DNA from: Sphingomonadaceae bacterium
GTDB lineage: Bacteria > Pseudomonadota > Alphaproteobacteria > Sphingomonadales > Sphingomonadaceae
Direction of reading: 5' to 3'
Length of the DNA: 64,000 bases
Assembly (NCBI GenBank): GCA_025359445.1
Contig: JANYGB010000037.1
Location: forward strand, 1-64,000
Below, piece after piece: positions 46,240 through 58,067 of the stretch; within the stretch, counting starts at the first letter, position 1; every line of letters begins with the position of its first letter. Under the pieces are notes generated by a model. It was not told where the DNA came from and made no database searches. It saw nothing but the letters and a program-made list of their open reading frames with translations. Made by a program: the position numbers and the translations under genes.

Positions 46240-48218
46240 GCTACCACCAACTTTCGCGCTGCATTTTGCATGCGGTGGTAAGCGAACCAAACCAAGACCC
46301 CGAACAGCACCAGCCCCATCGGGGTCGCGTAAGGATTCTCGCCAAATTTTGCGAGTGCATCGGGGTTGTTGGTCGCCGCGACAATGCCGGCATAAGCTAC
46401 ATTGAACAAGCTATCGCCCACGATGAGCCCCGTTGCCGTCAGCACGCCAATGCGCTCAGCAAAGTCGGGACTGGACTGCTTGGCCGCCCAACGATTGTAC
46501 AGATGCCCGAGCAACGCGCCGACGATCACAAAGGCGGTAACGTCCATCGGCAGATACATCCCCATCCCAACCGCGAGCGGCGGAAGTGAGCCTCTACCGG
46601 TCTTGCGCAGCACTTCGTCGATCAGCACTGCGCCCACTCCGATAGCAGCACCCAGCCCAATCAGGTTCCATTGCAATGTTCCGCCCAGGACGCCTTGCGC
46701 AATCGCTGAAATCAAAGCGGCTTGCGGTGCAGCCAATGCATTTGGCCCGGCACCCGGAGCGCCAACAAAGCCGAAGGTCGAATTGAGCAGGTCGAGCAGC
46801 GGGGGAATGACGATCCCGCCAAAAATCACCCCAAAGACGAGAGCAACCTGCTGCTTCCACGGCGTCGCGCCGACCAGCTGACCGGTCTTGAGGTCCTGCA
46901 GGTTGTCGTTGGAAATCGTCGCCACGCCAAACACGATCGCGGTGACGAACAGCGCAAAGGCGACCAATGCCTTGGTTTCGTCAGGCGTGTGGTTGCGACC
47001 GAGGACCATGACCAGCAGCAATGAAATGCCCAGCACTGCTAGAATGCCGACGCCTGAAATCGGACTGTTCGAAGCGCCGATGAGCCCGGCCATATAACCG
47101 GTAACCGAAGCGATCATGATCCCCGCGACCAGCACGTAAAGCACGCTGACCATCACCGTCAGCCCCATCGATTGCGCGATCGGTCCATTCCCGGCGAACC
47201 ACCACAGCAGCGCCGCAATCGGCACCATCAGCGCGAGGATCGTGCCGAACACGATCCCCACCGGCAGGTCGCGCTCGGTCAGGGCGAGACTCTCCATGCC
47301 CTGCCCCGATGCGTTGCGCGCGCGGTTGGCAGAGAGTGCCGCCGCGATCCCGCGGACGATTGGACCGATCACCTTGAGCAGTGTCCAGATCGCCGCGACG
47401 CCGATCGTACCCGCGCCGATGAAGCGCACTTTCTGGCGGAACACCGTGCTGACAAAATCGGCAAGCTCGGTTCCGGCGGGCGGGCCGCCCGCAGTGAGCT
47501 GCGGCAGGATGATGAAGAAGCTGATCACGATCCCGGTCAGCATGGCGAGGCCGACCGCGAGGCCGACGAGGTGGCCGACCCCGATCAGCGCCATCGACAG
47601 CCCGGTGGAAAGCGAGGTCGCGCCGCTGCCGATACGCAGCGTGGTGCCAGCGCCTTCGGCGACCAGTTTCATCTTGGCGAGCAGCGGATAGATCACCGAG
47701 ATGATCGTCCCCAAAACCACGGCAGCAAGCCCGCGCTTGTTCTCTTCTGCGCCGCCGACCCCGGCCCCTACCTTGAGCACTTCCGCCGCCGCAACGCCTT
47801 CAGGATAAGGCAAGTCCGATCCGGTAACGAGCGCGCGGCGCAGCGGGACCGAGTACATCACCCCCAGAATTCCTCCGATCACGATCACCAAGAGCGATTG
47901 CAAATAAGGGAAGTTCATCCACCATCCAATCATAATCAGGCCGGGCAGCACGAACACGATCGCTGACAGCGTGCCCGCCGCCGAGGCAATCGTCTGGACA
48001 ATGTTGTTTTCCTGGATCGTCGCGTCCTTGAACGCTTTCAGCACCGCCATTGAGATCACTGCGGCGGGGATCGAGGTTGCGAACGTCAGCCCGATCTTCA
48101 GCCCGAGATAGACATTGGCGGCGGTGAACACGATCGTCAGCAGCGCGCCGAGTACGATGCCGCGCAGGGTCAATTCCTTGGGGGATGTCGATGCCGTCAT
48201 GGCCCTGTTCTCGTTCAT
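46236..48218 (-). CDS. OPT family oligopeptide transporter
   Basis: KELTLRGIVLGALLTIVFTAANVYLGLKIGLTFATSIPAAVISMAVLKAFKDATIQENNIVQTIASAAGTLSAIVFVLPGL. Confidence 0.94.
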   Translation of the reverse strand: MNENRAMTASTSPKELTLRGIVLGALLTIVFTAANVYLGLKIGLTFATSIPAAVISMAVLKAFKDATIQENNIVQTIASAAGTLSAIVFVLPGLIMIGWWMNFPYLQSLLVIVIGGILGVMYSVPLRRALVTGSDLPYPEGVAAAEVLKVGAGVGGAEENKRGLAAVVLGTIISVIYPLLAKMKLVAEGAGTTLRIGSGATSLSTGLSMALIGVGHLVGLAVGLAMLTGIVISFFIILPQLTAGGPPAGTELADFVSTVFRQKVRFIGAGTIGVAAIWTLLKVIGPIVRGIAAALSANRARNASGQGMESLALTERDLPVGIVFGTILALMVPIAALLWWFAGNGPIAQSMGLTVMVSVLYVLVAGIMIASVTGYMAGLIGASNSPISGVGILAVLGISLLLVMVLGRNHTPDETKALVAFALFVTAIVFGVATISNDNLQDLKTGQLVGATPWKQQVALVFGVIFGGIVIPPLLDLLNSTFGFVGAPGAGPNALAAPQAALISAIAQGVLGGTLQWNLIGLGAAIGVGAVLIDEVLRKTGRGSLPPLAVGMGMYLPMDVTAFVIVGALLGHLYNRWAAKQSSPDFAERIGVLTATGLIVGDSLFNVAYAGIVAATNNPDALAKFGENPYATPMGLVLFGVLVWFAYHRMQNAARKLVVA

Positions 48219-48345
48219 GCTTGTTTGCCCCCATCTGAACGGCTGGACCTCTTGGACCACTGTCTAAACTCGAAAAAACCGTTACCCGGCGCAGCGCCGC
48301 AATCCGGACTTGTGGCAGATAATTACCGGCTAGGAAACCGCGCCG

Positions 48346-49074
48346 TTAGCGCCGCATCAGCAGCGGATAGGGGTTGATCGGCATGCTTGGCTCGTACCAC
48401 TTGGCCTCGGGCGTGGTCACCTGAATGGCGAAGTGCAGGTGCGGTGCGGTGGGGTTGGCATTGCCGGTAAAACCGACCGCGCCGATGACATCGCCTTGCT
48501 GCACCCGCTGGCCTTCGTGCAGGCTGTCCGCGTAATGATCAAGGTGCGCGTAGTAATGGACGAAACGCCGATCATCGGCGCGGATGTAGATCGTCAGGCC
48601 GCCGCCGACCGAGGTAAATAGCTTTTCCACGGTCCCGCCCGCTGCGGCGAGCACCGGCGTACCGAGCGGTGCCGCAATGTCGATGGCATCGTGTACCCGC
48701 GCTCCGTTTTCGCGCGCTTGCGTAAAGGTATCGCCCAGTTGACTGCGCTGGACCCCCTGCACCGGAATAATCAGTGATTGAATGTCTGCGTCTGCGATTT
48801 GAAACTTGGGGACCTGACGCGCTGCAACAGGCACCCGGTCGGGCGGTGCCACTACCGGACCCGCCGCCAGCGAGGTAGCAGGCGGCGGTTCGCTGCCGGC
48901 CCACCAGTAAGTCAGGCCACCAGCCCACAGCAGCGACGTTGCCAGGAATGTCCCGGCAATCGTGCGCAGATGCGTTTGGAGTTCTACCAACTTCAGGCCT
49001 CGAAATGCACTTTGGTTCGAGTTGACACCATCTGCGCCAGCCGCGCAACGTCCCAGTTGGTTAGCCGCACGCAA
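48346..49074 (-). CDS. M23 family metallopeptidase (start uncertain)
   Basis: GARVHDAIDIAAPLGTPVLAAAGGTVEKLF...VHYYAHLDHY...NPTAPHLHFAIQ. Confidence 0.85.
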   Translation of the reverse strand: MRAANQLGRCAAGADGVNSNQSAFRGLKLVELQTHLRTIAGTFLATSLLWAGGLTYWWAGSEPPPATSLAAGPVVAPPDRVPVAARQVPKFQIADADIQSLIIPVQGVQRSQLGDTFTQARENGARVHDAIDIAAPLGTPVLAAAGGTVEKLFTSVGGGLTIYIRADDRRFVHYYAHLDHYADSLHEGQRVQQGDVIGAVGFTGNANPTAPHLHFAIQVTTPEAKWYEPSMPINPYPLLMRR

Positions 49075-50180
49075 CCATGGCTCTCAGCACGGCCAATGGT
49101 TTCAGGTTTGGGGGTGCCGTGGATGCCGTAATGCGGCTTGGTGAGATCGATCCACACCACTCCGACCGAGCCGTTCGGGCCTGGTGGCAGCATCGCTTTT
49201 TCGCTGCCCTCCTTGGCATCCCAGAACAGGTCGGGGTTATAGCGGAATTTGGGATTGTGGCTGACTCCGGTGATCCCCCAATCGCCGAGCGGGAGCGGAT
49301 CGTGAGTCGAGCCCATTGTTGCGGTGTAAACCGCGATCAACTTGTCGGACTGGTCATAGGCCTTCAGCGTACCCTTGGACTTGCTCACGACGATCCGCGC
49401 CGCTTTGGGCTGCTCGCTGCCCACACCAAGCATCGCGAGCGTAGCCTGCCAAGCAGGATCGCCGACCGCGCTTGTTGCGATTACATCGCCGCCGACATTT
49501 GGCACGCGGATTTGCTGGCCGCTGTGGAAGGTTGAAACGGGGGCGGCAGCGGGATCCAGAGTTGCGCTTGTAGTCGGGCTTGCGCCTGGAGCCGGAGTGG
49601 CTGGGGCCGGACCAGGCGAGCCTGCCGGCATTCCCCCCGGGTTGAGCAGATTGAGTGTCGCCAAGGTCGTATGAAACCGTTCGGCCAGCTTCTCGTCGAG
49701 CGTTTCATAACCGAGTCCCGGCAGTTTGGCTTGGTCCTGCGGATCCTTGGGAATCTTGACGAAGGGTCCGGCGGCGAAATCGGCGGGGATTGTCACGACC
49801 CGAGTAGCAGGGATTGACTGGTACTGCGCCAGACCTGCCATGGTCGCAGCATCCATTTTGCCGGTCACGGCCAGACTGTTCGCCTCCTGAAACCCCGAGA
49901 TCGCGTTGCGGGTGGAAAGCCCGGGCTTGCCGTCGACCACGCCAGGCGTGAAGCCGAGCCTATCGAGCACAACCTGTGCCTGCATCAGGGGGCGAGGTTC
50001 GCTGTCTGCTAACTCTTGCGGCATAGCCCGACTGTCGTGCGCAGCGAGTGGATCGGGGGCAGCACTGGCTTGCGGAGCGGGAGCGGTTTGCGTTGCGGCA
50101 CCATCCGGCGCTTTGTCGCTCACCTTGCAAGCGGCGAGGCTGATAATGATCGGTAGGGCTAAAAAAATCGGACGCATCAT
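48993..50180 (-). CDS. L,D-transpeptidase (YkuD) lipoprotein with peptidoglycan-binding domain
   Basis: Lipobox ISLAAC; LDRLGFTPGVVDGKPGLSTRNAISGFQ; GIHGTPKPETIGRAESHGCVRLTNWDVARLA. Confidence 0.9.
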   Translation of the reverse strand: MMRPIFLALPIIISLAACKVSDKAPDGAATQTAPAPQASAAPDPLAAHDSRAMPQELADSEPRPLMQAQVVLDRLGFTPGVVDGKPGLSTRNAISGFQEANSLAVTGKMDAATMAGLAQYQSIPATRVVTIPADFAAGPFVKIPKDPQDQAKLPGLGYETLDEKLAERFHTTLATLNLLNPGGMPAGSPGPAPATPAPGASPTTSATLDPAAAPVSTFHSGQQIRVPNVGGDVIATSAVGDPAWQATLAMLGVGSEQPKAARIVVSKSKGTLKAYDQSDKLIAVYTATMGSTHDPLPLGDWGITGVSHNPKFRYNPDLFWDAKEGSEKAMLPPGPNGSVGVVWIDLTKPHYGIHGTPKPETIGRAESHGCVRLTNWDVARLAQMVSTRTKVHFEA

Positions 50181-50242
50181 TTGGCTCCCACGAAACAAGC
50201 GTGGGTCCGCTCGCTCTCGTCAACCAAACGCGTCAGGCGGCA

Positions 50243-50866
50243 TTAGGCTCCCGCAGCAGCAATCCGCGCGGCGAAATCGCGAACCGCTTGGGCTTCATCG
50301 CCATTCCAGAGTGCCGCTGACACGGCGAGGAAATCGGCTCCTGCAGCAACCAGCGGCCCACAGTTTTCAGGGGTTATCCCCCCAATCGCAACGCAGGGAA
50401 TTTCCATGACCAGCTGCCACCATTCAAGCAGCTCGAGTTCAGCCTTGTGCTCAGAGTCTTTCGTGGTGCTCGGGAAAAATGCCCCGAAAGCGACGTAATC
50501 AGCGCCTGTTTCGCCGGCTTCGATGCCCAGATGGCGACTGGCGTGGCAGGTCACTCCGATCTGCGCCTCTCGGCCCAATACTTCGCGGGCCTCCGCGACC
50601 GAGCCGTCGGTCTGGCCGAGATGGACGCCATCAGCTCCGAGCCGCTTGGCGAGGCTGATCGAATCGTTGACGATAAAGGTCACGTCGCGCGCCGCGCAGA
50701 TTTCCAGCAATGGTTCGGCGAGCCGGGCAGCGGCGTGATCGTCCAGGCCCTTCACGCGGAACTGGAACGCGGCGACCGGCGCGGCATCGAGCGCACGCAC
50801 GAGCCGCTCAGGAAAGCCGCCAGACACGTCGGTCGGCGATATCAGGTACAATTGGCAATCGGTCAT
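50243..50866 (-). CDS. thiE: Thiamine phosphate synthase
   Basis: FQFRVKGLDDHAAARLAEPLLEICAARDVTFIVNDSISLAKRLGADGVHLGQTD...AIGGITPENC. Confidence 0.9.
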   Translation of the reverse strand: MTDCQLYLISPTDVSGGFPERLVRALDAAPVAAFQFRVKGLDDHAAARLAEPLLEICAARDVTFIVNDSISLAKRLGADGVHLGQTDGSVAEAREVLGREAQIGVTCHASRHLGIEAGETGADYVAFGAFFPSTTKDSEHKAELELLEWWQLVMEIPCVAIGGITPENCGPLVAAGADFLAVSAALWNGDEAQAVRDFAARIAAAGA

Positions 50867-50943
50867 CGCCGCCCTCTATCCTGCCCGGGCGTGAAGGCCA
50901 AGCGTTCGGAACTCGTTCAGCTTTTGCGCGTTATTTGTGAACA

Positions 50944-51327
50944 ATGTTCAAGCACAGCATCCCGCTCGCCCTCACCGCTGCCTTGCTGGCCGGTTGTGTC
51001 ACCACTCGCGCCAACGAGGATGGTTCGGTTACCGCCCGGCTTGGCCAGACCGTCAATGTCGGCGGTCCGCGCGTGACCCCGCTGCAAGTCCTAGAAGACA
51101 GTCGCTGTCCGATGGAAGCACGTTGCGTCTGGGCCGGACGCCTGCGGCTGAGCGTGCGGGTAACGACCGGCCCTGGGAGCAGCGTGCGCGAAATTGCCAG
51201 CGACAAGCCGCTGCAGATTGCTGACGGTCAGCTCGAGCTGGCGGGCGTGATGCCGCCGCGTTCGGTGCGCGGTCCGATAAAGCCTGGCGACTACCGCTTC
51301 AACCTTAAATTCAGCGGCGGGTTTTAG
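50944..51327 (+). CDS. Hypothetical lipoprotein
   Basis: MFKHSIPLALTAALLAGCVTTRAN lipobox; 127 aa. Confidence 0.65.
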   Translation: MFKHSIPLALTAALLAGCVTTRANEDGSVTARLGQTVNVGGPRVTPLQVLEDSRCPMEARCVWAGRLRLSVRVTTGPGSSVREIASDKPLQIADGQLELAGVMPPRSVRGPIKPGDYRFNLKFSGGF

Positions 51328-52214
51328 GCCGTCTTGACGGTCGACCCGGTGTAGATTTCGTCGATCGCGCTGCCAAGCGCGGCGTCGAACTCTGCATCGC
51401 TCATGGCAAAACGCAGATCCTGCAGCAGTGCGCGGCTGAAGCTGGCGATGATACCCTTGTTCTTCGCTAGTTCGGCACAGGCTTCGGGACGCTCGTAGCC
51501 GCCTGACAGTGCCACTACGCGCAACACCTTGGGGTGGCTGGTCAGTGCATCGAACGTGCCCGGTACCACCGGCAGCGATAGCTTGAGCATGACCTGCTGA
51601 TCCATCCCGTCCAGCGCCTCGAGCAATTCGGCGAGGAGGATGGTGTCGCAGTCGGCGCGAGTAGCGCTCTTGATGTTAATCTCAGGCTCGAGCATCGGCA
51701 TCATGCCGTGGGCGAGGACTTGGTGACCGACTTGGAACTGCTGCGCGACGATTGCGGCGATCCCGGCGGCATCAGCCGAATTGATCACCGAGCGTTCTTT
51801 GGTGCCATAAACGCCGAGCGCCTTTGAACGCACCAGCAGCGCATCGAGATCGGGCATCGGCTTCATCAGCTGAACGCCGCCCGCTTCGTTTTCGAGCCCC
51901 TTGTCGATCTTGATGAACGGGACGATCCCTTTGGCAGTCAGCGCGGCAGGAACCGGGGTGCCATCAACACTGCCATCCATCGTCCGCTCGAACAGGATCG
52001 CGCCGAGGACCTTGTCGCCGTTAAACATGCCCGAGCGGATAATCCGGCTGCGCATTTCGTGGATCAAGCCGTACATTTCCTCGTCCGAAGACCACGAGCC
52101 GGCTTCGATGCCATAACCTGCCAGCGCCTTGGGGGTCGATCCGCCCGACTGATCCAAGGCGGCGATGAAGCCCTTCCCGGCGGCAATCTTGGCGGTCATT
52201 TCGGCACTGGTCAT
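51324..52214 (-). CDS. Class I fructose-bisphosphate aldolase
   Basis: MTAKIAAGKGFIAALDQSGGSTPKALAGYGIEAGSWSSDEEMYGLIHEMRSRI. Confidence 0.93.
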   Translation of the reverse strand: MTSAEMTAKIAAGKGFIAALDQSGGSTPKALAGYGIEAGSWSSDEEMYGLIHEMRSRIIRSGMFNGDKVLGAILFERTMDGSVDGTPVPAALTAKGIVPFIKIDKGLENEAGGVQLMKPMPDLDALLVRSKALGVYGTKERSVINSADAAGIAAIVAQQFQVGHQVLAHGMMPMLEPEINIKSATRADCDTILLAELLEALDGMDQQVMLKLSLPVVPGTFDALTSHPKVLRVVALSGGYERPEACAELAKNKGIIASFSRALLQDLRFAMSDAEFDAALGSAIDEIYTGSTVKTA

Positions 52215-52303
52215 GGCTGGGTTCCCTGAATCCACATACGTATGTAAACCGCGCCCTTAGCGTCCATGCTGCACTGCCGCAAGGCCGAGCGCGGTGACTC
52301 GGC

Positions 52304-53509
52304 TTAGCTGCGTTCCAGCGCCTCCACCCCGGGCAATTCCTTGCCTTCCATCCATTCGAGGAAAGCTCCGCCCGCAGTGGAAACATAGCTGAACTGGGCG
52401 GCGACCCCGGCGTGGTTAAGCGCGGCGACAGTATCGCCCCCGCCCGCGACGGACACCAAGGCACCTTCGCTGGTCAGCGCCGCGGCGCTCTTGGCCAGCG
52501 CGACTGTGGCGGTATCGAACGGCGGAGTTTCAAACGCGCCCAGCGGCCCGTTCCACACCAGCGTACGGCAGGTCTTGAGCACATCGGCCAGTGCTTCGGT
52601 CGCCTGCGGCCCGATGTCGAGGATCATCTCGTCGGCTTGGACTTCGTGGACATTGCAGGTGCGCAGGCTCGGCGGGTTGGCGGCGAATTCCTTGGCGACC
52701 ACCACGTCGTAGGGCAGGTGGACCGTGCAACCGGCTTTGTCCGCAGCGTCCAGGATCTGCTCACAGGTTGCGGCCAGATCGTGCTCGCACAGCGACTTTC
52801 CTACATCGACTCCGCGCGCGGCGAGGAAGGTGTTGGCCATCCCCCCGCCGATGATCAGGTGATCGACCTTGGCAACCAGATGCGACAGCACGTCGAGCTT
52901 GGACGACACTTTGGCCCCGCCGACCACCGCCGCAACCGGGCGCTCGGGGTTGCCCAGCGCCTTTTCGAGTGCAGTGAGTTCCGCCTCCATCGCGCGTCCG
53001 GCATAGGCGGGCAGCACATGTGCAAGACCCTCGGTGCTGGCATGCGCACGGTGTGCGGCGGAGAAGGCATCGTTGACGTAGAAGTCGCCGTTGGCAGCGA
53101 TCGCCTTGGCCAGCTCGGGATCGTTGGCTTCCTCACCCTTCCAGAACCGGGTGTTTTCCAGCATCGCGATATCGCCGGGGCGCAGGATGCCGAGCGACTG
53201 CGCCACCACCGGCCCGGTAATCTCGGGCACGAACATGACCTCGCGACCCAAAACGTGCTGGACCGCGTCGATGGTCATCGAAACTGACATGGTCGAGACC
53301 TTCTCGCCCTTGGGCCGTCCGAAGTGCGCGAGCAGCAACACCTTGGCACCCTTGTCGGCGAGCTCGAGGATGGTCGGTGCCGAAGCGCGTACGCGAGTAT
53401 CGTCGGTGACCACCCCGTCGGCCATCGGCAGGTTGAGATCGACCCGCACCAAGGCGACCTTGCCGGTCAGGTCGGCGGGAAGATCGTCGAGGGTTTTGAA
53501 CTTGGTCAT
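52304..53509 (-). CDS. pgk: Phosphoglycerate kinase
   Basis: [67 protein letters not shown]. Confidence 0.96.
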   Translation of the reverse strand: MTKFKTLDDLPADLTGKVALVRVDLNLPMADGVVTDDTRVRASAPTILELADKGAKVLLLAHFGRPKGEKVSTMSVSMTIDAVQHVLGREVMFVPEITGPVVAQSLGILRPGDIAMLENTRFWKGEEANDPELAKAIAANGDFYVNDAFSAAHRAHASTEGLAHVLPAYAGRAMEAELTALEKALGNPERPVAAVVGGAKVSSKLDVLSHLVAKVDHLIIGGGMANTFLAARGVDVGKSLCEHDLAATCEQILDAADKAGCTVHLPYDVVVAKEFAANPPSLRTCNVHEVQADEMILDIGPQATEALADVLKTCRTLVWNGPLGAFETPPFDTATVALAKSAAALTSEGALVSVAGGGDTVAALNHAGVAAQFSYVSTAGGAFLEWMEGKELPGVEALERS

Positions 53510-53521
53510 TCGCGCAAACTC

Positions 53522-53621
53522 CGTCACCCCGGCGCAGGCCGGGGCCCAGTCCTAAAAAGCAAATTCGACGCTTCGCGGCGTCCTTTGATCGGTCTGGGTC
53601 CCGGCCTTCGCCGGGATGACG
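53522..53621. repeat. Palindromic repeat (family D) between gap and pgk
   Basis: CGTCACCCCGGCGCAGGCCGGGGCCCAGTCC ... GGTCTGGGTCCCGGCCTTCGCCGGGATGACG inverted arms. Confidence 0.85.
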
Positions 53622-53622
53622 A

Positions 53623-54630
<1,008 letters not shown>

Positions 54631-54647
54631 GGCGAAAAAACCTCCTG

Positions 54648-56624
54648 TTAGCGGCCCAACTTGGCCTTTACCTGTGCAACAATCGCCTCGGCAGTGAGGC
54701 CGAAATACTTGAACAATTCGTCGGCCGGGGCCGATAGCCCGAACCGGTCGATCCCGATGTTGACCCCGTCCCGCCCGGTCCACTTGTGCCAGCCAAACGT
54801 CGTCCCGGCTTCGATCGACACCGCTAGCAGATCATGCGGGATCAGCGAGCCTTGATAGGTCTCGTCCTGCGCCTCGAACAGTTCCCAGCATGGCATCGAG
54901 ACGACGTCCGCGCCAATCCCGTCAGCTTCGAGCGACTTGGCCGCCGCAACCGCAAGCTGCACTTCCGAACCAGTGGCGAGCAACACGACCTGCTTGGCGG
55001 CTGTGGCCGAGATGAGGCGGTACGCACCCTTGGCGCTGCGGTTCTCATCGTCATCGCCGCGCAGAGCGGGCAGGTTTTGGCGGGTCAGCGCGAGCGCGCT
55101 CGGCCCGTCCTTGCGCTGGATCGCGAGTTCCCAGCACTCGGCCGTCTCCATCGCATCGGCCGGGCGCATCACCCACAACTGCGGAATAGCGCGCAGCGAA
55201 GCGACATGTTCAATCGGTTGGTGCGTCGGGCCGTCTTCGCCGAGGCCAATGCTGTCATGTGTCAGCACAAAGATCGAACGAACCTGCTGCAAAGCCGCCA
55301 ACCGGATCGCGTTGCGGCAATAGTCTGAGAACACTAGGAAAGTGCCGCCGTAAGGCACGATCCCGCCGTGCAGCGCCATGCCGTTGAGCGCGGCCGCCAT
55401 GCCGAATTCGCGGATGCCGTAATAGACGTAACGGCCCGAATAATCCTCTGCCGTAAGTGGCGGGGTCGAGGCGGTCTTGGTGTTGTTTGAGCCGGTCAGA
55501 TCAGCCGAGCCGCCGATCATCGCGGGCACCGCCGCTGTCAGCACGGTCAGCGCGTTCTCGCTCGACTTGCGGGTGGCGAGGTTGGGCAGGTCGGCGGCGA
55601 GCTTGGCGCGATAATCGTGCCACCCAGTCAGCGTCGGCAGATCGCCGGCCATCCGGGCCGAGAATTCGTCCCCGCGTGGCGCTGCTGCCAGCCGCTCGCT
55701 CCACTTGCCATGCGCCGCAGCGCCCTTGGCCCCAAGCGAGCGCCAGTCGGCGAGGATGTCGGCAGGAATTTCAAACGGCGGTGCGGTCCAGCCGAGCACC
55801 TTGCGCGCTTTGGCTATCTCGTCCGCGCCAAGCGGGCTGCCGTGGACGTTATGCGTGCCCTGCTTGTCGGGCGCGCCCTTGCCGATGATCGTCTTGCACG
55901 CCACCAGCGAGGGACGCGGGTCCTTCTGCGCAGCCGCCAGCGCCTTGCTGATATCGGCATAGTCGTGCCCGTCGCAAGCCACCGTGTGCCAGCCGGTCGC
56001 GGCGTAGCGCGCAAGTATATCCTCGCAGGTCGATAGCGAAGTACCGCCGTCGATGGTGATCGAGTTGTGATCCCACAGCACATTGAGGTGGCCGAGCTGA
56101 AGATTTCCGGCGAGCCCAATGGCTTCGTGGTTGATCCCTTCCATCAGGCAGCCGTCACCCGCCACCACCCAGGTCTGGTGATCGACCAGCTCGCCGCTGA
56201 ACTCGGCATTGAGGTGGCGTTCGGCTATTGCCATGCCAACCGCCATGGCCAGCCCTTGGCCCAGTGGCCCGGTCGTAGCCTCAGCGCCTTCGAGCTCGAT
56301 ATTTTCGGGATGCCCGGCGCAGACCGAGTGGAGCTGGCGAAAATTCTCGATGTCGGTGATCGTCGGCGATTGATAGCCGGTCAGATACAGTAGCGAATAA
56401 AGCAGCATCGAACCATGCCCGGCGGACAGGACAAAGCGGTCACGGTCGGGCCACTTGGGCGCTGCGGGATCGAACTTGAGCTGCTCGGCAAACAGCACTG
56501 TCGCCACGTCGGCCATGCCCATCGGCATCCCCGGATGGCCCGAATTTGCTTTTTCGACCGCGTCCATCGAAAGCGCGCGGATGGTATTGGCCATGGACGC
56601 ATAGCGGGCACTATCAAGACTCAT
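54648..56624 (-). CDS. tkt: Transketolase
   Basis: [74 protein letters not shown]. Confidence 0.97.
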   Translation of the reverse strand: MSLDSARYASMANTIRALSMDAVEKANSGHPGMPMGMADVATVLFAEQLKFDPAAPKWPDRDRFVLSAGHGSMLLYSLLYLTGYQSPTITDIENFRQLHSVCAGHPENIELEGAEATTGPLGQGLAMAVGMAIAERHLNAEFSGELVDHQTWVVAGDGCLMEGINHEAIGLAGNLQLGHLNVLWDHNSITIDGGTSLSTCEDILARYAATGWHTVACDGHDYADISKALAAAQKDPRPSLVACKTIIGKGAPDKQGTHNVHGSPLGADEIAKARKVLGWTAPPFEIPADILADWRSLGAKGAAAHGKWSERLAAAPRGDEFSARMAGDLPTLTGWHDYRAKLAADLPNLATRKSSENALTVLTAAVPAMIGGSADLTGSNNTKTASTPPLTAEDYSGRYVYYGIREFGMAAALNGMALHGGIVPYGGTFLVFSDYCRNAIRLAALQQVRSIFVLTHDSIGLGEDGPTHQPIEHVASLRAIPQLWVMRPADAMETAECWELAIQRKDGPSALALTRQNLPALRGDDDENRSAKGAYRLISATAAKQVVLLATGSEVQLAVAAAKSLEADGIGADVVSMPCWELFEAQDETYQGSLIPHDLLAVSIEAGTTFGWHKWTGRDGVNIGIDRFGLSAPADELFKYFGLTAEAIVAQVKAKLGR

Positions 56625-56796
56625 CGGAGTGGGCTCCCGGTCAGGGCTGGAACGCGGCGGCGATTCGGCGCGGGGTTCCCCCTTTGCCAAGCCCTGCCCC
56701 GCCGTCAAGGCGCGCCGTTACAGTACGTTACCAACCGGTGGGAAATATACGGTGCAACGCTTTGCCAACGCATAATTTTGCGGTATCACCCGCATC

Positions 56797-56991
56797 ATGG
56801 AGGCGGATCGGAGCAGCACTGCAATCGCGCGGATCGAAGCCGCGCTGGCCCGGATTGAGGCAGCACCGGTGAAATCCGGCGATGCCGAAGCTGAGCTTGT
56901 TGCCCTGCGCGCGCGTCACGCAAAGTTGCGCACTGCGGTGCAAGGTTCCTTGGACGAACTCGATCAGCTGATTGGCGGGGCCACTGGATGA
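56797..56991 (+). CDS. Small coiled-coil hypothetical protein upstream of zapA
   Basis: IARIEAALARIEAAPVKSGDAEAELVALRARHAKLRTAVQGSLDELDQLI. Confidence 0.65.
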   Translation: MEADRSSTAIARIEAALARIEAAPVKSGDAEAELVALRARHAKLRTAVQGSLDELDQLIGGATG

Positions 56992-57284
56992 GCAACGTCA
57001 CTCTCCAAATTGGCGGACGCAGCTACATCGTCGCGTGCGCGGCGGGTGAAGAAGCCCATGTTGAAGCATTGGGCCAGTTGATTGACGACAAGATCCGCGA
57101 TCTTGGCGCCTCTGGCCACAACGAAGTGCGGCTACTGCTGTTCGCGGCATTGCTGCTTGCTGATGAACTGCACGATGCGCGCGGGAAAGGCCCGACCGGA
57201 GCTGCTTCCGCGCCAGATCACGCCCAAACGCTCGAAATGCTCGCCAGTCGGCTCGAAACCTACGCCGCCGGGCTTGAGGGTTGA
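56988..57284 (+). CDS. zapA: Cell division protein ZapA
   Basis: MSNVTLQIGGRSYIVACAAGEEAHVEALGQLIDDKIRDL. Confidence 0.9.
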   Translation: MSNVTLQIGGRSYIVACAAGEEAHVEALGQLIDDKIRDLGASGHNEVRLLLFAALLLADELHDARGKGPTGAASAPDHAQTLEMLASRLETYAAGLEG

Positions 57285-57329
57285 GTTCAAAGCGCCTATC
57301 TAGTCGCTGACGGGTACTGCCCGGTGCGA

Positions 57330-57485
57330 GCCTTTGAAAATCCCTGAGGCTATAAGTAAAATCCTTGGGGGCTGTCCCTGGTTAGGCCCTGGCCTGGCAC
57401 ACACGGTTCCCACCTGACGTCACGCGTCAGAGGATTTCCTGGCAACGGCCCATGGTGGTCCCGTCACCCACCTCTTTCCGGCAAG
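57330..57485 (+). ncRNA. ssrS: 6S RNA (SsrS), approximate boundaries
   Basis: Known synteny zapA - ssrS - 5-formyl-THF cyclo-ligase; paired AAATCCT...AGGATTT and CCTGG/GGTTCCCACCTG-type internal motifs in a ~210-bp noncoding gap. Confidence 0.7.
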
Positions 57486-57494
57486 GCGCAGCGC

Positions 57495-58067
57495 GTGACT
57501 AAAAAGCAAGCCCTTCGCGCCGAACTCCGCCAGCGCCGCGCCGCGCATGACGCTTCGATCTCAGCCAATTTGCGCGCACTGCTGTTCAATCGCCCGCCGA
57601 CCGCAATGCTGGAACTGGTTTCGGAAGGCGCGGTGGTGGGCGTGTATTATCCGATCCCGGGCGAAGCTTCTCCGCTGGGCTACGCGCGATGGTTTGCCGA
57701 ACAGGGCCATCGCATAGCGCTACCGTGGTTTGCCGCGCGCGGGGCGTTGATGACGTTCAAATTGTGGGACAATCCGTTCGACGAGAGCACGCTGGTGCCC
57801 GATCCGCATGGCGCAATGCAGCCACCTCCAAGCGCCGAGGATGTGCGCGTCGATCTGGCGATTGTCCCGCTACTGGGTTTCACCGACACCGGCCAGCGGC
57901 TGGGTCAGGGCGGCGGACATTATGACCGCTTGCTCGCCGCAGAGCCAGCGCTCGTGCCGATCGGACTTGCATGGGACTGCCAACTGGTCGATGCGCTGCC
58001 GCTCGAACAGCATGACCACCCGCTTCGCGCGGTCGTCACCCCGACCCGCTTTTACGGACCGTTCTGA
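57495..58067 (+). CDS. 5-formyltetrahydrofolate cyclo-ligase
   Basis: VVGVYYPIPGEASPLGYARWFAEQGHRIALPWFAARGALMTFKLW; VPLLGFTDTGQRLGQGGGHYDRLL. Confidence 0.93.
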   Translation: MTKKQALRAELRQRRAAHDASISANLRALLFNRPPTAMLELVSEGAVVGVYYPIPGEASPLGYARWFAEQGHRIALPWFAARGALMTFKLWDNPFDESTLVPDPHGAMQPPPSAEDVRVDLAIVPLLGFTDTGQRLGQGGGHYDRLLAAEPALVPIGLAWDCQLVDALPLEQHDHPLRAVVTPTRFYGPF

